Origin: Steroidobacteraceae bacterium
GTDB taxonomy: Bacteria; Pseudomonadota; Gammaproteobacteria; Steroidobacterales; Steroidobacteraceae
DNA length: 64,000 nucleotides
Direction: 5' to 3'
Assembly (NCBI GenBank): GCA_025451845.1
Contig: JANWJS010000029.1
Coordinates: 62,001 to 126,000, forward strand
Shown here: piece by piece, positions 17,360 through 26,183 of the stretch
How the letters are laid out: the number at the start of each line of letters is the position of its first letter
How positions within the stretch are numbered: position 1 is the stretch's first letter
Notes under the pieces: model-generated
Told to the model about the DNA's origin: nothing
The model's input: the letters and a program-made list of their open reading frames with translations, nothing else
Databases searched by the model: none
Position numbers and translations under genes: made by a program

Positions 17360-18277
17360 ATGGTAGAGCCCACTGCAGTCTCCCCGCCTCGGCCCGCTGG
17401 CCCAGTCGCGGCGCCACTCTACGGGCTCGTGCTCACCGGCGGCCGCAGCACGCGCATGCAGCGCGACAAGGCGACGCTCGAGTACGCCGGGCAAAGCCAG
17501 CTCCAGCGTGCCGTCGGCCTGGTCACCCCTCTGGTCGAGCGGGTGTTCGTGTCCGTTCGCGCCGACCAGACCGGCGACCCGCTGCGCGCGCGCTTCGCTC
17601 AGATCGTCGATTCCAGCAATGTCGCGGGGCCCATCGCCGGAATCATCGCCGCGCAATCCTGCCATCCGGATGTTGCGTGGCTCGTGCTCGCCTGCGATCT
17701 CCCGCTCCTCGATCTCCCGACTCTCGAGCATCTCCTGCGCTCGCGTCGCCCCGAGCGGCAGGCGACGGCATATCGCTCGAGCCATGACGGCCTGCCCGAG
17801 CCCCTGTGCGCGATCTACGAGCCGTCGAGCCGCGAGGCGATCCGTGCCTACGTCGGCACTGGGCGGGACTGCCCGCGGAAATTCCTGATCAACGGCGACG
17901 CTGCCCTGCTCGATCAGCCCGAGCCGGGTGCGCTCGATAACGTGAACACGCCGAAAGAGTACGGCTCGGCGACATTTCGGCTGCTGCGGTCGGCGGGTTC
18001 AGCCCCTGCGGCTGCCGCGGGCCCCACGGCGGGCGTACGGCAAATCAACGTCCAGTATTACGCCCTGCTGCGGGAGCAGGCCGGGCGTAGCTTCGAGTCG
18101 GTCATGACCCTGGCGGCGACCCCGCGCGAGCTCTTCCAGGAGCTGCAGCAGCGCTACCCGTTCTCGCTCGCACCGGAGATGCTGCGTGTCGCGATCAATT
18201 CCGACTTCAGCGATTGGAGTCAGCAGCTGAACGAAGGGGATTCGGTCGTGTTCATTCCGCCGGTCGCAGGTGGGTAA
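17360..18277 (+). CDS. MobA-MoaD fusion: Mo-cofactor guanylyltransferase joined to molybdopterin synthase small subunit
   Basis: One uninterrupted 305-residue frame with two domains. Residues 20-205 are MobA: the nucleotide-binding loop LVLTGGRSTRMQRDKATL (the usual Gly after RM is Gln), ACDLPLLDLPTLEHLL with the metal-binding Asp, and the terminal LDNVNTPKEY. MobA attaches GMP to molybdopterin. After an Ala/Pro/Gly linker (211-224), residues 226-305 are MoaD: a ubiquitin-like sulfur carrier with YYALLREQAGR, LFQELQQRYPF, LRVAINSDF and the C-terminal VVFIPPVAGG. The Gly-Gly end that must be adenylylated and thiocarboxylated is exactly at the C-terminus, so the fusion order keeps MoaD usable. 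The next gene encodes the MoaE and MoeB partners. Start ATG at 17360, with no strong ribosome site. Confidence 0.9.
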   Translation: MVEPTAVSPPRPAGPVAAPLYGLVLTGGRSTRMQRDKATLEYAGQSQLQRAVGLVTPLVERVFVSVRADQTGDPLRARFAQIVDSSNVAGPIAGIIAAQSCHPDVAWLVLACDLPLLDLPTLEHLLRSRRPERQATAYRSSHDGLPEPLCAIYEPSSREAIRAYVGTGRDCPRKFLINGDAALLDQPEPGALDNVNTPKEYGSATFRLLRSAGSAPAAAAGPTAGVRQINVQYYALLREQAGRSFESVMTLAATPRELFQELQQRYPFSLAPEMLRVAINSDFSDWSQQLNEGDSVVFIPPVAGG

Positions 18278-18312
18278 GCGCCGCTGTCTTGGCTGGCGAT
18301 GAGCCCTCACTC

Positions 18313-19887
18313 ATGACGTTCCGCTTCTCCGCCAAGCCATTCGACGAGTCCGCCCTGCGGGCCGAGCTCAGCGATCCCGCCTGCGGCGGCTATGCCGTCT
18401 TCGAGGGCTGGGTGCGCGATCACAACGAGGGCCAGCGCGTGCGCCGGCTCGAGTACGAAGCCTTCGAGCCGCTCGCGATCAAGGAAGGCGAGCGGATCAT
18501 CGCCGAGGCGATCCGGCGGTTCGGGGTGGAGCACGCCGCCTGCGTTCATCGAGTCGGGGCGCTCGAGATCGGCGAGAAGGCGGTGTGGGTCGGGGTCACG
18601 GCGCGGCACCGCGACGAGGCGTTCCGCGCCTGCCGCTACATCATCGATGAGGTCAAGCACCGGGTGCCCATCTGGAAGAAGGAGCACTACGAGAACGGCG
18701 ACTCCGGCTGGGTGAACTGCGAGCGCTGCGCGGCACGCGCCGGGGAGGACGCGGCTGCGCATGAAAGCCACGCACAGCACGCGCATGAGCCGGCGACGAC
18801 CCCCGACTACTCGCGTCAGATCGCGCTGCACGAAGTAGGTGCGGCCGGCCAGGAAAAGCTGCGCCGCGCCGCGGTGTTGATCGTGGGCTGCGGCGGCCTC
18901 GGCGTGCCGGTCATGACCTATCTCGCGGCCGCCGGCGTGGGCCGCATCGGCTTGGTCGATGGAGATCGGCTGGAGGCCTCGAACCTCCACCGGCAGACGC
19001 TGTATTCACTTGCGGACGTCGGCAAGCCCAAAGTCGAGCTAGCGGCGGCACGCCTGCGCGCGTTGAACCCGGAAGTCGGGATACAGACGCATGCCATGCG
19101 GCTCGACGCATCCACGGCCCCCGGAATCATCGAGCGTTATGCGCTCGTCATCGACTGCACGGACAATTTCTCGACCAAGTTCATGTTGAATGACACGTGC
19201 GTGCGGCTTCGCACGCCGATCATCTTCTCGAGCGTATACCAGTACGAAGGACAGCTTCAGGTCGTGCGACCGGAGCGCGGCGGCGCCTGTCTGCGGTGTG
19301 TCTGGCCGGAGGCGACCCGCGACGGCCTCGTCGGCAACTGCGCCGAGGCAGGAGTTCTGGGCCCGGTCCCCGGCACGTTCGGCACGCTTCAGGCGCTCGA
19401 GGCGCTGAAGCTGCTGCTGGATTTGCCCGGACAGCTCGCGGAAGAGCTGCTGATGTTGGACCTTCTGACCTTCAGTCTCACCCGTGTGCGCACGCGCCGT
19501 GGCGCCGATTGTCCCGGGCATGCCCTGAGACGGGCCGCTCCCGCTGACGGTGGCGGCACACACATTGAAGGCGGTGACGTCGAGCTGAGCTTCGATGCGC
19601 TGGAGCGGGCACTGGCTGTCGGACTGGAAGTGGTCGATATTCGTGAGCCGCATGAAGTATTGCGAGCCGCCACGCCGTGTCCGACTGCCCGCCACCTGCC
19701 CCTTGCGCAGCTGCTCCATGGCGCGGCCGCCATCCCGCCGGCCGGCAGATATCTGCTGGTCTGCGCGAGCGGCAAGCGGAGCCTCGCGGCGGCACGAGTG
19801 CTGCGCTCGCGCGGCTATGCAGAGGTGTTCTCGCTGCGCGGCGGAATCGCCGCGCTCACCCGCGGGGGCACCGTCCCTACGGCCTGA
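18313..19887 (+). CDS. MoaE-MoeB-rhodanese fusion: molybdopterin synthase large subunit, MoaD-activating enzyme and sulfurtransferase domain
   Basis: A 524-residue three-domain protein. Residues 1-135 are Moa[55 protein letters not shown] (catalytic Lys region). A linker follows with CERC (136-139) and a His-rich HESHAQHAH run (150-158). Residues 165-405 are a MoeB/ThiF E1-like domain: [19 protein letters not shown] nucleotide loop, [19 protein letters not shown], first zinc pair C326-x2-C329, and Cys343 in GNCAEAGV. The usual second Cys pair is only C400-P-G-H. Residues 425-520 are a rhodanese domain with active-site loop CASGKRS (Cys484) and [10 protein letters not shown]. MoeB activates MoaD, rhodanese can supply sulfur and MoaE completes molybdopterin. 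The start is ATG 18313; the 3' end overlaps proA by 11 bases on opposite strands. Confidence 0.9.
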   Translation: MTFRFSAKPFDESALRAELSDPACGGYAVFEGWVRDHNEGQRVRRLEYEAFEPLAIKEGERIIAEAIRRFGVEHAACVHRVGALEIGEKAVWVGVTARHRDEAFRACRYIIDEVKHRVPIWKKEHYENGDSGWVNCERCAARAGEDAAAHESHAQHAHEPATTPDYSRQIALHEVGAAGQEKLRRAAVLIVGCGGLGVPVMTYLAAAGVGRIGLVDGDRLEASNLHRQTLYSLADVGKPKVELAAARLRALNPEVGIQTHAMRLDASTAPGIIERYALVIDCTDNFSTKFMLNDTCVRLRTPIIFSSVYQYEGQLQVVRPERGGACLRCVWPEATRDGLVGNCAEAGVLGPVPGTFGTLQALEALKLLLDLPGQLAEELLMLDLLTFSLTRVRTRRGADCPGHALRRAAPADGGGTHIEGGDVELSFDALERALAVGLEVVDIREPHEVLRAATPCPTARHLPLAQLLHGAAAIPPAGRYLLVCASGKRSLAAARVLRSRGYAEVFSLRGGIAALTRGGTVPTA

Positions 19888-21157
19888 TCTGGCCCGCGCC
19901 GCGCACGACGTACTTGTAGCTCGTCAGCTGCTCGACCCCAACCGGGCCGCGGGCATGGAAGCGATCGGTGGAGATGCCGATCTCCGCCCCCATACCGAAT
20001 TCGCCTCCATCGGCGAACTGCGTCGAGGCGTTATGAAGCACGATGGCGCTGTCAACCCGCTGTAGAAAGCGCTCCGCGGTGGCCTGATTCCCGGTGATGA
20101 TCGACTCCGTATGCGCCGAGCCGTACCTGGCAATGTGCGCGATCGCACCGTCCACCCCATCCACCACGCGCGCGGCGATGATGGCGTCGAGATACTCCGT
20201 GAACCAATCTTCTTCTGCTGCTGCATGGACCCGCTCGTCGGCCTTTTGCACTGCCGCATCGCCACGCACTTCGCATCCCGCTTCCAACAGTGTGCGGATG
20301 ACAGGCACCAGGTGCGTATCGATGCAGCCGCGATCGATGAGGAGCGTCTCGGCCGCCCCGCATATGCCGGTACGACGCATCTTGGCATTGAGTGCAATGC
20401 TCTGAGCCATGCGAACGTCCGCATCACGATCGACATACACGTGACAGTTGCCTTCCAAGTGCCCGATGACAGGCACCCGCGCCTCCTGCTGGACGCGAGC
20501 GACCAGACTCTTGCCACCACGAGGCACGATGACGTCAAGGTAATCTGTCATCCCGGCCAGCATGTACCCGACGGCCGCGCGGTCAGTCGTCGGCACGAGC
20601 TGAATGGAATCCACAGGAAGTCCGGCCGACTTCAGCCCCTCGCCCAGGCAGGCATGTATGGCGGCGTTGGAATAGCGGCTCTCCGAGCCGCCGCGCAGGA
20701 TGACGGCATTGCCTGATTTCAGACAGAGCGCGCCGGCATCGGCGGTCACGTTGGGGCGGCTCTCGTAAATGATCCCGATCACTCCGAGCGGCACCCGAAC
20801 GCGCTGGATCCTGAGGCCGTTCGGCCGCTGCCACGCCGCCGCGGTGGTACCGATAGGGTCCTGCAGCGCGACGACCTCCTCGATGCCCCGGGCCATTGAC
20901 TCGACCCGCCTGTCATCGAGGGCCAGGCGGTCGAGTAGCGCGCTCGTCACGTCGGCGGCGCGTGCAGCCGACATGTCGCGGGCGTTGGCTTCGAGAATCC
21001 GAGGGGCGCCGGCGCGGATCGCCCCGGCTGCGGCCGACAGCGCGGCATTCTTCGCCTCGGTGCCGGCAAGCGCCAGCACCGAGGCGGCTGCGGCGGCATT
21101 GCGGCCCAGCCGCTCCATCAACTCGCCGAGATCCGCGCTCGCCGACTGGACGCTCAC
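19877..21157 (-). CDS. proA: Gamma-glutamyl phosphate reductase
   Basis: A 426-residue NADPH enzyme that reduces gamma-glutamyl phosphate to glutamate-5-semialdehyde in proline synthesis. Aldehyde-dehydrogenase-like motifs are present: [36 protein letters not shown], and the catalytic Cys in [13 protein letters not shown]. The C-terminal half has HTESIITGN and [33 protein letters not shown], all typical. It starts 3 bases after the proB stop, so the two form a proBA operon. It converges with the MoaE-MoeB fusion gene. Confidence 0.97.
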   Translation of the reverse strand: MSVQSASADLGELMERLGRNAAAAASVLALAGTEAKNAALSAAAGAIRAGAPRILEANARDMSAARAADVTSALLDRLALDDRRVESMARGIEEVVALQDPIGTTAAAWQRPNGLRIQRVRVPLGVIGIIYESRPNVTADAGALCLKSGNAVILRGGSESRYSNAAIHACLGEGLKSAGLPVDSIQLVPTTDRAAVGYMLAGMTDYLDVIVPRGGKSLVARVQQEARVPVIGHLEGNCHVYVDRDADVRMAQSIALNAKMRRTGICGAAETLLIDRGCIDTHLVPVIRTLLEAGCEVRGDAAVQKADERVHAAAEEDWFTEYLDAIIAARVVDGVDGAIAHIARYGSAHTESIITGNQATAERFLQRVDSAIVLHNASTQFADGGEFGMGAEIGISTDRFHARGPVGVEQLTSYKYVVRGAGQIRP

Positions 21158-21160
21158 CCC

Positions 21161-22336
21161 TCAGCTCCCAACGCTTTTTTTGACCGCCGGCTCGTGGTCG
21201 AACAGCACGAGGTCGTCACGATGGATCATCTCATCGCGCCCGCGGAAGCCGAGAATGCTTTCGATATCCGACGATTTCCGGCCCATGATCTTCGCCGCAT
21301 CGACATCCGAGTAGGCGACGATCCCACGCCCCATTTCGGTGCCGTCCGTAGCGAGGACGCTCACGGTGTCGCCGCGCTCGAACCTGCCGCGGGCGCTGAT
21401 CACGCCCGCAGGCAGAAGGCTTCTGCCATCGAGTAACGCACGCATGGCACCCGGATCGATCGTCACCGCTCCCGCAGGCCGCAGCGTCCCCGCGATCCAC
21501 TGCTTGCGCGCCGCGACGGGAGTAGCGCTCGGCACGAACCAGGTGCAGCGCGCTCCCTCCTCCTCGATTCGCCGGACGGGATGGCGATGATGGCCGGCGG
21601 CGATACACATGTGACAGCCTGCTGAGACAGCAATCCGCGCGGCCAGGACCTTGGTCGCCATGCCGCCCGATCCGACATCGGAGGCCGCCCGCCCGCCCAT
21701 GGCCTCGATCTCCGGCGTGATCTTGAGAACTTCTTCGATGAAGCTCGCCGCGGGATCCTTGTTCGGATCAGCGGTGTAAAGACCGTCGACATCCGACAGC
21801 AGCACCAGGCAATCCGCTGCGGCCATCTGGGCCACCCGGGCGGCCAGCCGATCGTTATCGCCGTAGCGGATCTCCGCGGTCGCCACGGTGTCGTTCTCGT
21901 TGATCACCGGTAGCGCACCCAGGGCGAGCAGCGTCTCCAGGGTCGCCCGCGCGTTCAGGTAGCGATGGCGCCGCTCGCTGTCCTCCAGGGTGAGCAGTAC
22001 CTGGGCAACCGTGACGTCGCGGCTCTCGAGCAGCTCTTTGTACGCATGCGCGAGCCGGATCTGTCCGACCGCCGCCGCCGCCTGGCTTTCCTCTAGCCGC
22101 AGCGGACCCTTTGCCAGACTGAGCTGGCGCCGGCCGAGGGCAATCGCCCCCGAGGAAACGAGGATCACCTGCTGACCTCGCCGCCTCAGCCGCAGAAGGT
22201 CCTCGATCAGGGTCTCGAGCCAGGCCCGGTTGATGCGTCCGGTCTCCGCGTCCGTCAGTAGTGCGGAACCGACCTTCACCACGACACGCCTTGCCCGGGC
22301 CAGGGGCGAGGAGGATGGCGCGCGGGGGATGGTCAT
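21161..22336 (-). CDS. proB: Glutamate 5-kinase with PUA domain
   Basis: About 391 residues. It phosphorylates glutamate to start proline synthesis and is usually inhibited by proline. Kinase motifs: [11 protein letters not shown] at the start, [60 protein letters not shown], and [16 protein letters not shown]. The C-terminal 90 residues form the PUA domain ([24 protein letters not shown]). The frame is open to 22450, but that part overlaps the divergent gene; ATG at 22336 gives a normal-length protein. A good -10 (TATAGT) lies only 6 bases before this ATG, so the mRNA may be leaderless. proA follows. Confidence 0.97.
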   Translation of the reverse strand: MTIPRAPSSSPLARARRVVVKVGSALLTDAETGRINRAWLETLIEDLLRLRRRGQQVILVSSGAIALGRRQLSLAKGPLRLEESQAAAAVGQIRLAHAYKELLESRDVTVAQVLLTLEDSERRHRYLNARATLETLLALGALPVINENDTVATAEIRYGDNDRLAARVAQMAAADCLVLLSDVDGLYTADPNKDPAASFIEEVLKITPEIEAMGGRAASDVGSGGMATKVLAARIAVSAGCHMCIAAGHHRHPVRRIEEEGARCTWFVPSATPVAARKQWIAGTLRPAGAVTIDPGAMRALLDGRSLLPAGVISARGRFERGDTVSVLATDGTEMGRGIVAYSDVDAAKIMGRKSSDIESILGFRGRDEMIHRDDLVLFDHEPAVKKSVGS

Positions 22337-22348
22337 GGGAAAACTATA
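22337..22348 (-). promoter_or_regulatory. Candidate proB -10 element for a leaderless mRNA
   Basis: On the minus strand TATAGT (22348-22343, five of six -10 matches) is followed by six bases (TTTCCC) and then the proB ATG. The -35 region is poor (TTGGCG at 15-base spacing). The geometry is the same as at glpD, and no ribosome binding site is present. Confidence 0.4.
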
Positions 22349-22386
22349 CGCTAAACTTGCAGCCGCCAACCTGAGGAAGCAAATCG

Positions 22387-22719
22387 GTGAGCAGAGATTA
22401 CGAGCCGGTTCCCGGACAGTGGTACGAGAATCTGGAAGATGAGGAATCATTCCGCGTCCTCACGGTCGACGAGGACTCCGAGCTGGTCGAGATCGAGTAT
22501 CTCGACGGCGAGATCGAGGAGATCGACCTCGAGACTTGGCATGAAATGGACCTCGACCGGATCGACGAGCCCGAAGGCTGGGCCAAGACCGACGAGGAAG
22601 AGGACGAAGACGAAGACGAGGAAGAGGAGGAAGAGGAGGAAGACGACGAGGACGACGACGACTGGGACGAGGATGAGGACGAGGACGAAGGCGAGGAAGA
22701 CGAGCGCGACCGGTACTGA
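22387..22719 (+). CDS. Small protein with extremely acidic C-terminal tail (DUF6763-like N-terminus)
   Basis: A 110-residue protein. The first 65 residues look like a compact beta-rich domain ([36 protein letters not shown] in outline, then [13 protein letters not shown]). It resembles a short family of unknown function common in gammaproteobacteria, probably DUF6763. From about residue 70 the chain is almost only Glu and Asp, with a single Trp, ending DERDRY. The coding DNA mixes GAG, GAA, GAC and GAT, so the tail is not a simple trinucleotide repeat. GTG at 22387 has a strong GAGGAAG site 7 bases upstream. It is divergent from proB. The next gene begins 7 bases after its stop. The function is unknown; the tail could bind cations or basic proteins. 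Confidence 0.8.
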   Translation: MSRDYEPVPGQWYENLEDEESFRVLTVDEDSELVEIEYLDGEIEEIDLETWHEMDLDRIDEPEGWAKTDEEEDEDEDEEEEEEEEDDEDDDDWDEDEDEDEGEEDERDRY

Positions 22720-22726
22720 GCCCCGC

Positions 22727-23773
22727 ATGAGCGAGGGGATAGACAGTTGGTATCACGAAAAGGAATCCGCCTGGCTGTACCGACAGGTCGCGACGGCGGA
22801 ACCGGATCCTCATAAGCAGAGGCTGTTCACTCAGCTCGCCGCCGCAGCCGAGGAACAGGCAGTCAAGTGGGAAACCTCCTCGCATAACAAGGCCCGTGCT
22901 CCGGCCGCGGGCCGTGTGTTCGTGCCCACTCTGCGGGCGCGCGTAGTCGCCCGGCTCCTGCGGCTGTTCGGGCCACGCGCCATGCGCTCGGTGCTTGCCG
23001 CAATGAAGCTGCGCGGCCTGTCGGTCTACACAGGGCCCGTCGCCGGCGGGCACGCGATGCCCACTACGGTGTCGGACATCGGTGTGCGTCATCGCGGCGG
23101 GCTCGGCGGCAATCTCCGAGCCACCGTCTTCGGCGTGAACGATGGCCTGGTTTCCAACGCCAGCCTCGTGCTGGGCGTCGGCGGCGCGGCAGCCCCGAGC
23201 TCTTTCGTGCTGGTGAGCGGCGTCGCGGGCCTGCTGGCCGGCGCGCTGTCGATGGCGGCGGGCGAATATGTCTCGGTGCGGTCGCAGCGTGAGATGTACG
23301 AATATCAGATCGCGCTCGAGCGGGAGGAGATCGCCGAGTATCCCGAGGAGGAGGCGGAAGAGCTGGCGCTCATCTACGAGGCGCGCGGTGTAGCCCTGGC
23401 ACAGGCCCGGGAGGTGAGTCAGGCGTTGCTCGCCCACCCGGAGCAGGCCCTCGATGTCCTCTCGCGGGAAGAGCTCGGGCTCAACCCCGACGATCTCGGC
23501 TCGCCCTGGGGAGCGGCTACGGCCTCATTCCTTTCCTTCGCCGCCGGAGCGGTCGTGCCTCTCGTGCCCTTCCTCGTCCATATGACCGGAAGCCGCGCAC
23601 TGGCCGGCACGGCAATGCTCACCGTCGTTGCGCTCTTCGCCGTGGGACTGGCGCTCAGTCTCTTTACCGGGCGGCAGGCGCTGCGCGGGGCGCTGCGGAT
23701 GGTGCTGATCGGTGGCGGTGCCGGGGCGGTGGCTTTCTGGGTGGGCCGGGCGCTCGGCGCCTTGATCCATTAG
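22727..23773 (+). CDS. VIT1/CCC1-like membrane protein with ferritin-like N-terminal domain
   Basis: About 348 residues. The first 60 residues form a helical segment rich in Glu and Gln (WYHEKESAWLYRQVATAE, LFTQLAAAAEEQAVKWE), as in the rubrerythrin-like part of VIT1 homologues. The membrane part starts at GGLGGNLRATVFGVNDGLVSNASLVLGV, the signature of the vacuolar iron transporter/CCC1 family. LAGALSMAAGEYVSVRSQREMYEYQIALEREEI contains the cytoplasmic metal-binding helix, and three hydrophobic helices follow. Family members move Fe(II) or Mn(II) out of the cytoplasm. ATG at 22727 sits 7 bases after the acidic protein's stop, so the pair is likely co-transcribed. Confidence 0.87.
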   Translation: MSEGIDSWYHEKESAWLYRQVATAEPDPHKQRLFTQLAAAAEEQAVKWETSSHNKARAPAAGRVFVPTLRARVVARLLRLFGPRAMRSVLAAMKLRGLSVYTGPVAGGHAMPTTVSDIGVRHRGGLGGNLRATVFGVNDGLVSNASLVLGVGGAAAPSSFVLVSGVAGLLAGALSMAAGEYVSVRSQREMYEYQIALEREEIAEYPEEEAEELALIYEARGVALAQAREVSQALLAHPEQALDVLSREELGLNPDDLGSPWGAATASFLSFAAGAVVPLVPFLVHMTGSRALAGTAMLTVVALFAVGLALSLFTGRQALRGALRMVLIGGGAGAVAFWVGRALGALIH

Positions 23774-23791
23774 TCCAGCACACCTGTGGCG

Positions 23792-23809
23792 GCGGGCACA
23801 CCTGCCCGC
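23792..23809. repeat. Short GC hairpin after the VIT1-like gene
   Basis: GCGGGC and GCCCGC form a perfect 6-base stem around a 6-base loop (ACACCT), 19 bases after the VIT1-like gene's stop. There is no U-run behind it, so it is at best a weak or factor-dependent termination signal or an mRNA end protector. The following 43 bases up to htpX contain nothing convincing. Confidence 0.35.
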
Positions 23810-23852
23810 GGATATCCTTGAAAAAACCGCCTCATAGCCCAAAGCACGTGCC

Positions 23853-24737
23853 ATGAAGCGCATTTTCCTGCTCCTGGTCACCAACCTGGCGGTGCTCGCC
23901 GTCCTGACGGTCGTGGCCCATCTGATCGGGCTCGATCGCTGGCTCGCCGTGCGCGGCAGCAGCCTCGGCGCCCTGCTCGCCTTCGCGGCCGTGTTCGGCT
24001 TCGGCGGCGCCTTCGTGTCCCTCCTCATGTCCAAGTGGATGGCTCGCAACGCCATGGGCGTGAGGGTCATCCGCCAGCCCACAACGCCCACCGAGCAGTG
24101 GCTGGTCAACCTGGTCGCGCGGCTCGCGCGCGCCGCCGGCGTCGGCATGCCGGAAGTCGGAGTGTTCGACTCCCCGCAACCCAACGCCTTCGCCACCGGG
24201 TACAGCCGCGACGCCGCGCTGGTGGCCGTCAGCACCGGCCTCCTCGCTGCGATGAATGAGCAGGAGATCGAGGCGGTGCTGGGACACGAGCTGACGCATG
24301 TCGCCAACGGTGACATGGTCACCCTGACGCTCATCCAGGGAGTGGTGAACACTTTCGTGATCTTCCTGTCGCGCATCGTCGGCAACGTCGTCGACCGCAT
24401 GCTCTTTCGCTCCGAGGACGGACGCGGCCCGGCGTACTTCCTGTCGGTGATTGCCTCGCAGATCGTTCTCGGCATCCTGGCCAGCATGATCGTCATGGCC
24501 TTTTCCCGCTGGCGGGAGTTCCGCGCCGACCGCGGCGGCGCCCACCTTGCCGGAATTCCCAACATGATCGCGGCCCTCGAGGCGCTGAAGCGGGCGCATG
24601 AGCCGCTGCCCTCGCAGCAGTTCGCCGCCTTCGGCATTACCTCGGGACCGGTGTCCCGCGGTATCCAGCGGCTCTTCATGAGCCACCCGCCGCTCGACGA
24701 GCGTATTGCCGCGCTGCGCGGCCTGACCGTGGCCTGA
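23853..24737 (+). CDS. htpX: Membrane-bound zinc metalloprotease HtpX
   Basis: A 294-residue M48 protease of the inner membrane that degrades misfolded membrane proteins, with the same length as E. coli HtpX. Two N-terminal hydrophobic helices come first, then NAMGVRVI and VGMPEVGVFDSPQPNAFATG. The zinc-binding HEXXH motif is in LGHELTHVANGDMVT (about residues 145-149). Two further helices follow, then WREFRADRGGAHLAG with the third zinc ligand (Glu). It ends in SHPPLDERIAALR, as in the family. No heat-shock promoter was identified upstream. Confidence 0.96.
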   Translation: MKRIFLLLVTNLAVLAVLTVVAHLIGLDRWLAVRGSSLGALLAFAAVFGFGGAFVSLLMSKWMARNAMGVRVIRQPTTPTEQWLVNLVARLARAAGVGMPEVGVFDSPQPNAFATGYSRDAALVAVSTGLLAAMNEQEIEAVLGHELTHVANGDMVTLTLIQGVVNTFVIFLSRIVGNVVDRMLFRSEDGRGPAYFLSVIASQIVLGILASMIVMAFSRWREFRADRGGAHLAGIPNMIAALEALKRAHEPLPSQQFAAFGITSGPVSRGIQRLFMSHPPLDERIAALRGLTVA

Positions 24738-24749
24738 AAGACACGCTTG

Positions 24750-26183
24750 GTGGCGCCCCTCTCGTCCGCGCAAATCCTGAGCGGCCTCGAGCGGATCCTC
24801 GGGCCGCAGGGCGTGCTGACGGGCGAAGCAGGCGATCTCGAGCCGTACCTGACTGACCAACGCCGGCTCTACCACGGCCGCGCGCTCGCCGTCGCTCGGC
24901 CCCGCTCCGTCGCCGAGGTCACGGAGTTGCTCGCCTTCTGCAATGCACAACACATCAGTGTCGTCCCCCAGGGAGGCAACACCGGCTACTGCGGCGGCGC
25001 GACTCCCGACGAGTCCGGCAGACAGATTCTCGTCTCGCTGTCGCGCCTCAATCGCATCCGCCAGGTGGATCCGCTCAATTATTCTCTCGTCGCGGAAGCA
25101 GGTTGCGTGCTCGCGCGGATCCAGCGGGCGGCGGACGAGGCGCTACGCTTCTTCCCGCTGAGCCTGGGCTCCGAGGGAACCTGTCAGCTGGGCGGCAATC
25201 TCTCGACCAACGCCGGCGGCATCCACGTGCTCCGTTACGGGATGATGCGCGACCTCGTTTTGGGCCTCGAGGTGGCGCTTGCCGACGGCCGGCTCCTCTC
25301 CTCGCTCGGTACGCTGCGCAAGGACAACACCGGGTATGACGTCAAATCGCTCTTCCTCGGCGCCGAAGGCACCCTCGGCATCATCACGGCCGCCAGCCTG
25401 AAGCTCTTCCCGAAGCTGCGCGCCTTCGCGACGGCCTTCAGCGCGGTTGCCGAGCCGGGTGCCGCCGTGGCGCTGCTCGCCCGGGTGCGGGAGGCAAGCG
25501 GTGACCGCGTGAGCTCCTTCGAGCTCATCCCCCGGATCGCCGTCGATCTCACCACCCGGCACATTCCCGGCGTGCGCGACCCGCTCGATGCCCGCCATCC
25601 CTGGTACGTGCTCTGTGAGCTCACTTCCTCCCGCGCCGCCGACCCGCTCGAAGACCTGCTCGAGCAAAGCCTCGCGGGCGCTCTGGAGGAGAAGCTCGTG
25701 TTGGATGCGGCGGTGGCACGCAATGAGCGCGACCGAGCGGCGTTCTGGAAGCTGCGCGAGACCATTCCGGAAGCGCAGCGCCTCGACGGCGGAAGTCTCA
25801 AGCACGACATCTGCGTGCCCGTCGCCGCGATTGCCGATTTCATCGAGCGCGGAGCGCGCTGGGTGGCCGACAACGTGCCCGAGGGTCGCCTGGTCGCCTA
25901 CGGCCATGTTGGCGACGGCAACCTCCATTTCAACCTCAACCAGGCTCCCGGCGCGGATCGCGCCGCATTCCTGGGCCGCGAAGGGCCGGTCAAGCGCGCG
26001 ATCCACGACCTGGTGGCGGATTTCGGCGGCAGCTTCAGCGCCGAGCACGGCATCGGCCGCCTGAAGGTAGAGGAGCTCGAGCGCTACGCCGCGCCCGTCG
26101 AGCTGGACCTGATGCGCGCCCTCAAGCACGCGCTCGATCCCAACGGCATCCTCAATCCAGGAAAGGTGCTGCGGCCGGCCTAG
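24750..26183 (+). CDS. FAD-linked D-2-hydroxyacid dehydrogenase (D2HGDH/GlcD-like)
   Basis: About 477 residues. The FAD-binding type 4 domain contains VVPQGGNTGYCGGATP and SLGSEGTCQLGGNLSTNAGG, followed by NTGYDVKSLFLGAEGTLGIITAASLKL. The C-terminal oxidase domain has GHVGDGNLHFN and SAEHGIGRLK, which hold the metal-binding His residues and Glu of D-2-hydroxyglutarate and D-lactate dehydrogenases. There are no FeS cluster Cys motifs, so it is the short form and not GlcD-GlcF or a YdiJ-type fusion. Start: TTG at 24747 and GTG at 24750 are adjacent; GTG is chosen as it sits 9 bases after a GAAAG site. Which hydroxyacid it oxidises cannot be told. Confidence 0.9.
   Translation: MAPLSSAQILSGLERILGPQGVLTGEAGDLEPYLTDQRRLYHGRALAVARPRSVAEVTELLAFCNAQHISVVPQGGNTGYCGGATPDESGRQILVSLSRLNRIRQVDPLNYSLVAEAGCVLARIQRAADEALRFFPLSLGSEGTCQLGGNLSTNAGGIHVLRYGMMRDLVLGLEVALADGRLLSSLGTLRKDNTGYDVKSLFLGAEGTLGIITAASLKLFPKLRAFATAFSAVAEPGAAVALLARVREASGDRVSSFELIPRIAVDLTTRHIPGVRDPLDARHPWYVLCELTSSRAADPLEDLLEQSLAGALEEKLVLDAAVARNERDRAAFWKLRETIPEAQRLDGGSLKHDICVPVAAIADFIERGARWVADNVPEGRLVAYGHVGDGNLHFNLNQAPGADRAAFLGREGPVKRAIHDLVADFGGSFSAEHGIGRLKVEELERYAAPVELDLMRALKHALDPNGILNPGKVLRPA

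Noticed and set aside
18214-18312. Upstream extension of the MoaE-MoeB-rhodanese frame, suggesting a fusion with the preceding gene
   Set aside because: The extension overlaps the MoaD coding end in another frame and has no MoaE similarity; ATG at 18313 begins the domain.
22590-22700. Tandem repeat or CRISPR-like array in the acidic region
   Set aside because: The period is irregular, codons vary and there are no spacers; it is a low-complexity coding tail.
23818-23846. A promoter for htpX starting at TTGAAA
   Set aside because: No acceptable -10 hexamer occurs at 16-18 bases from it.
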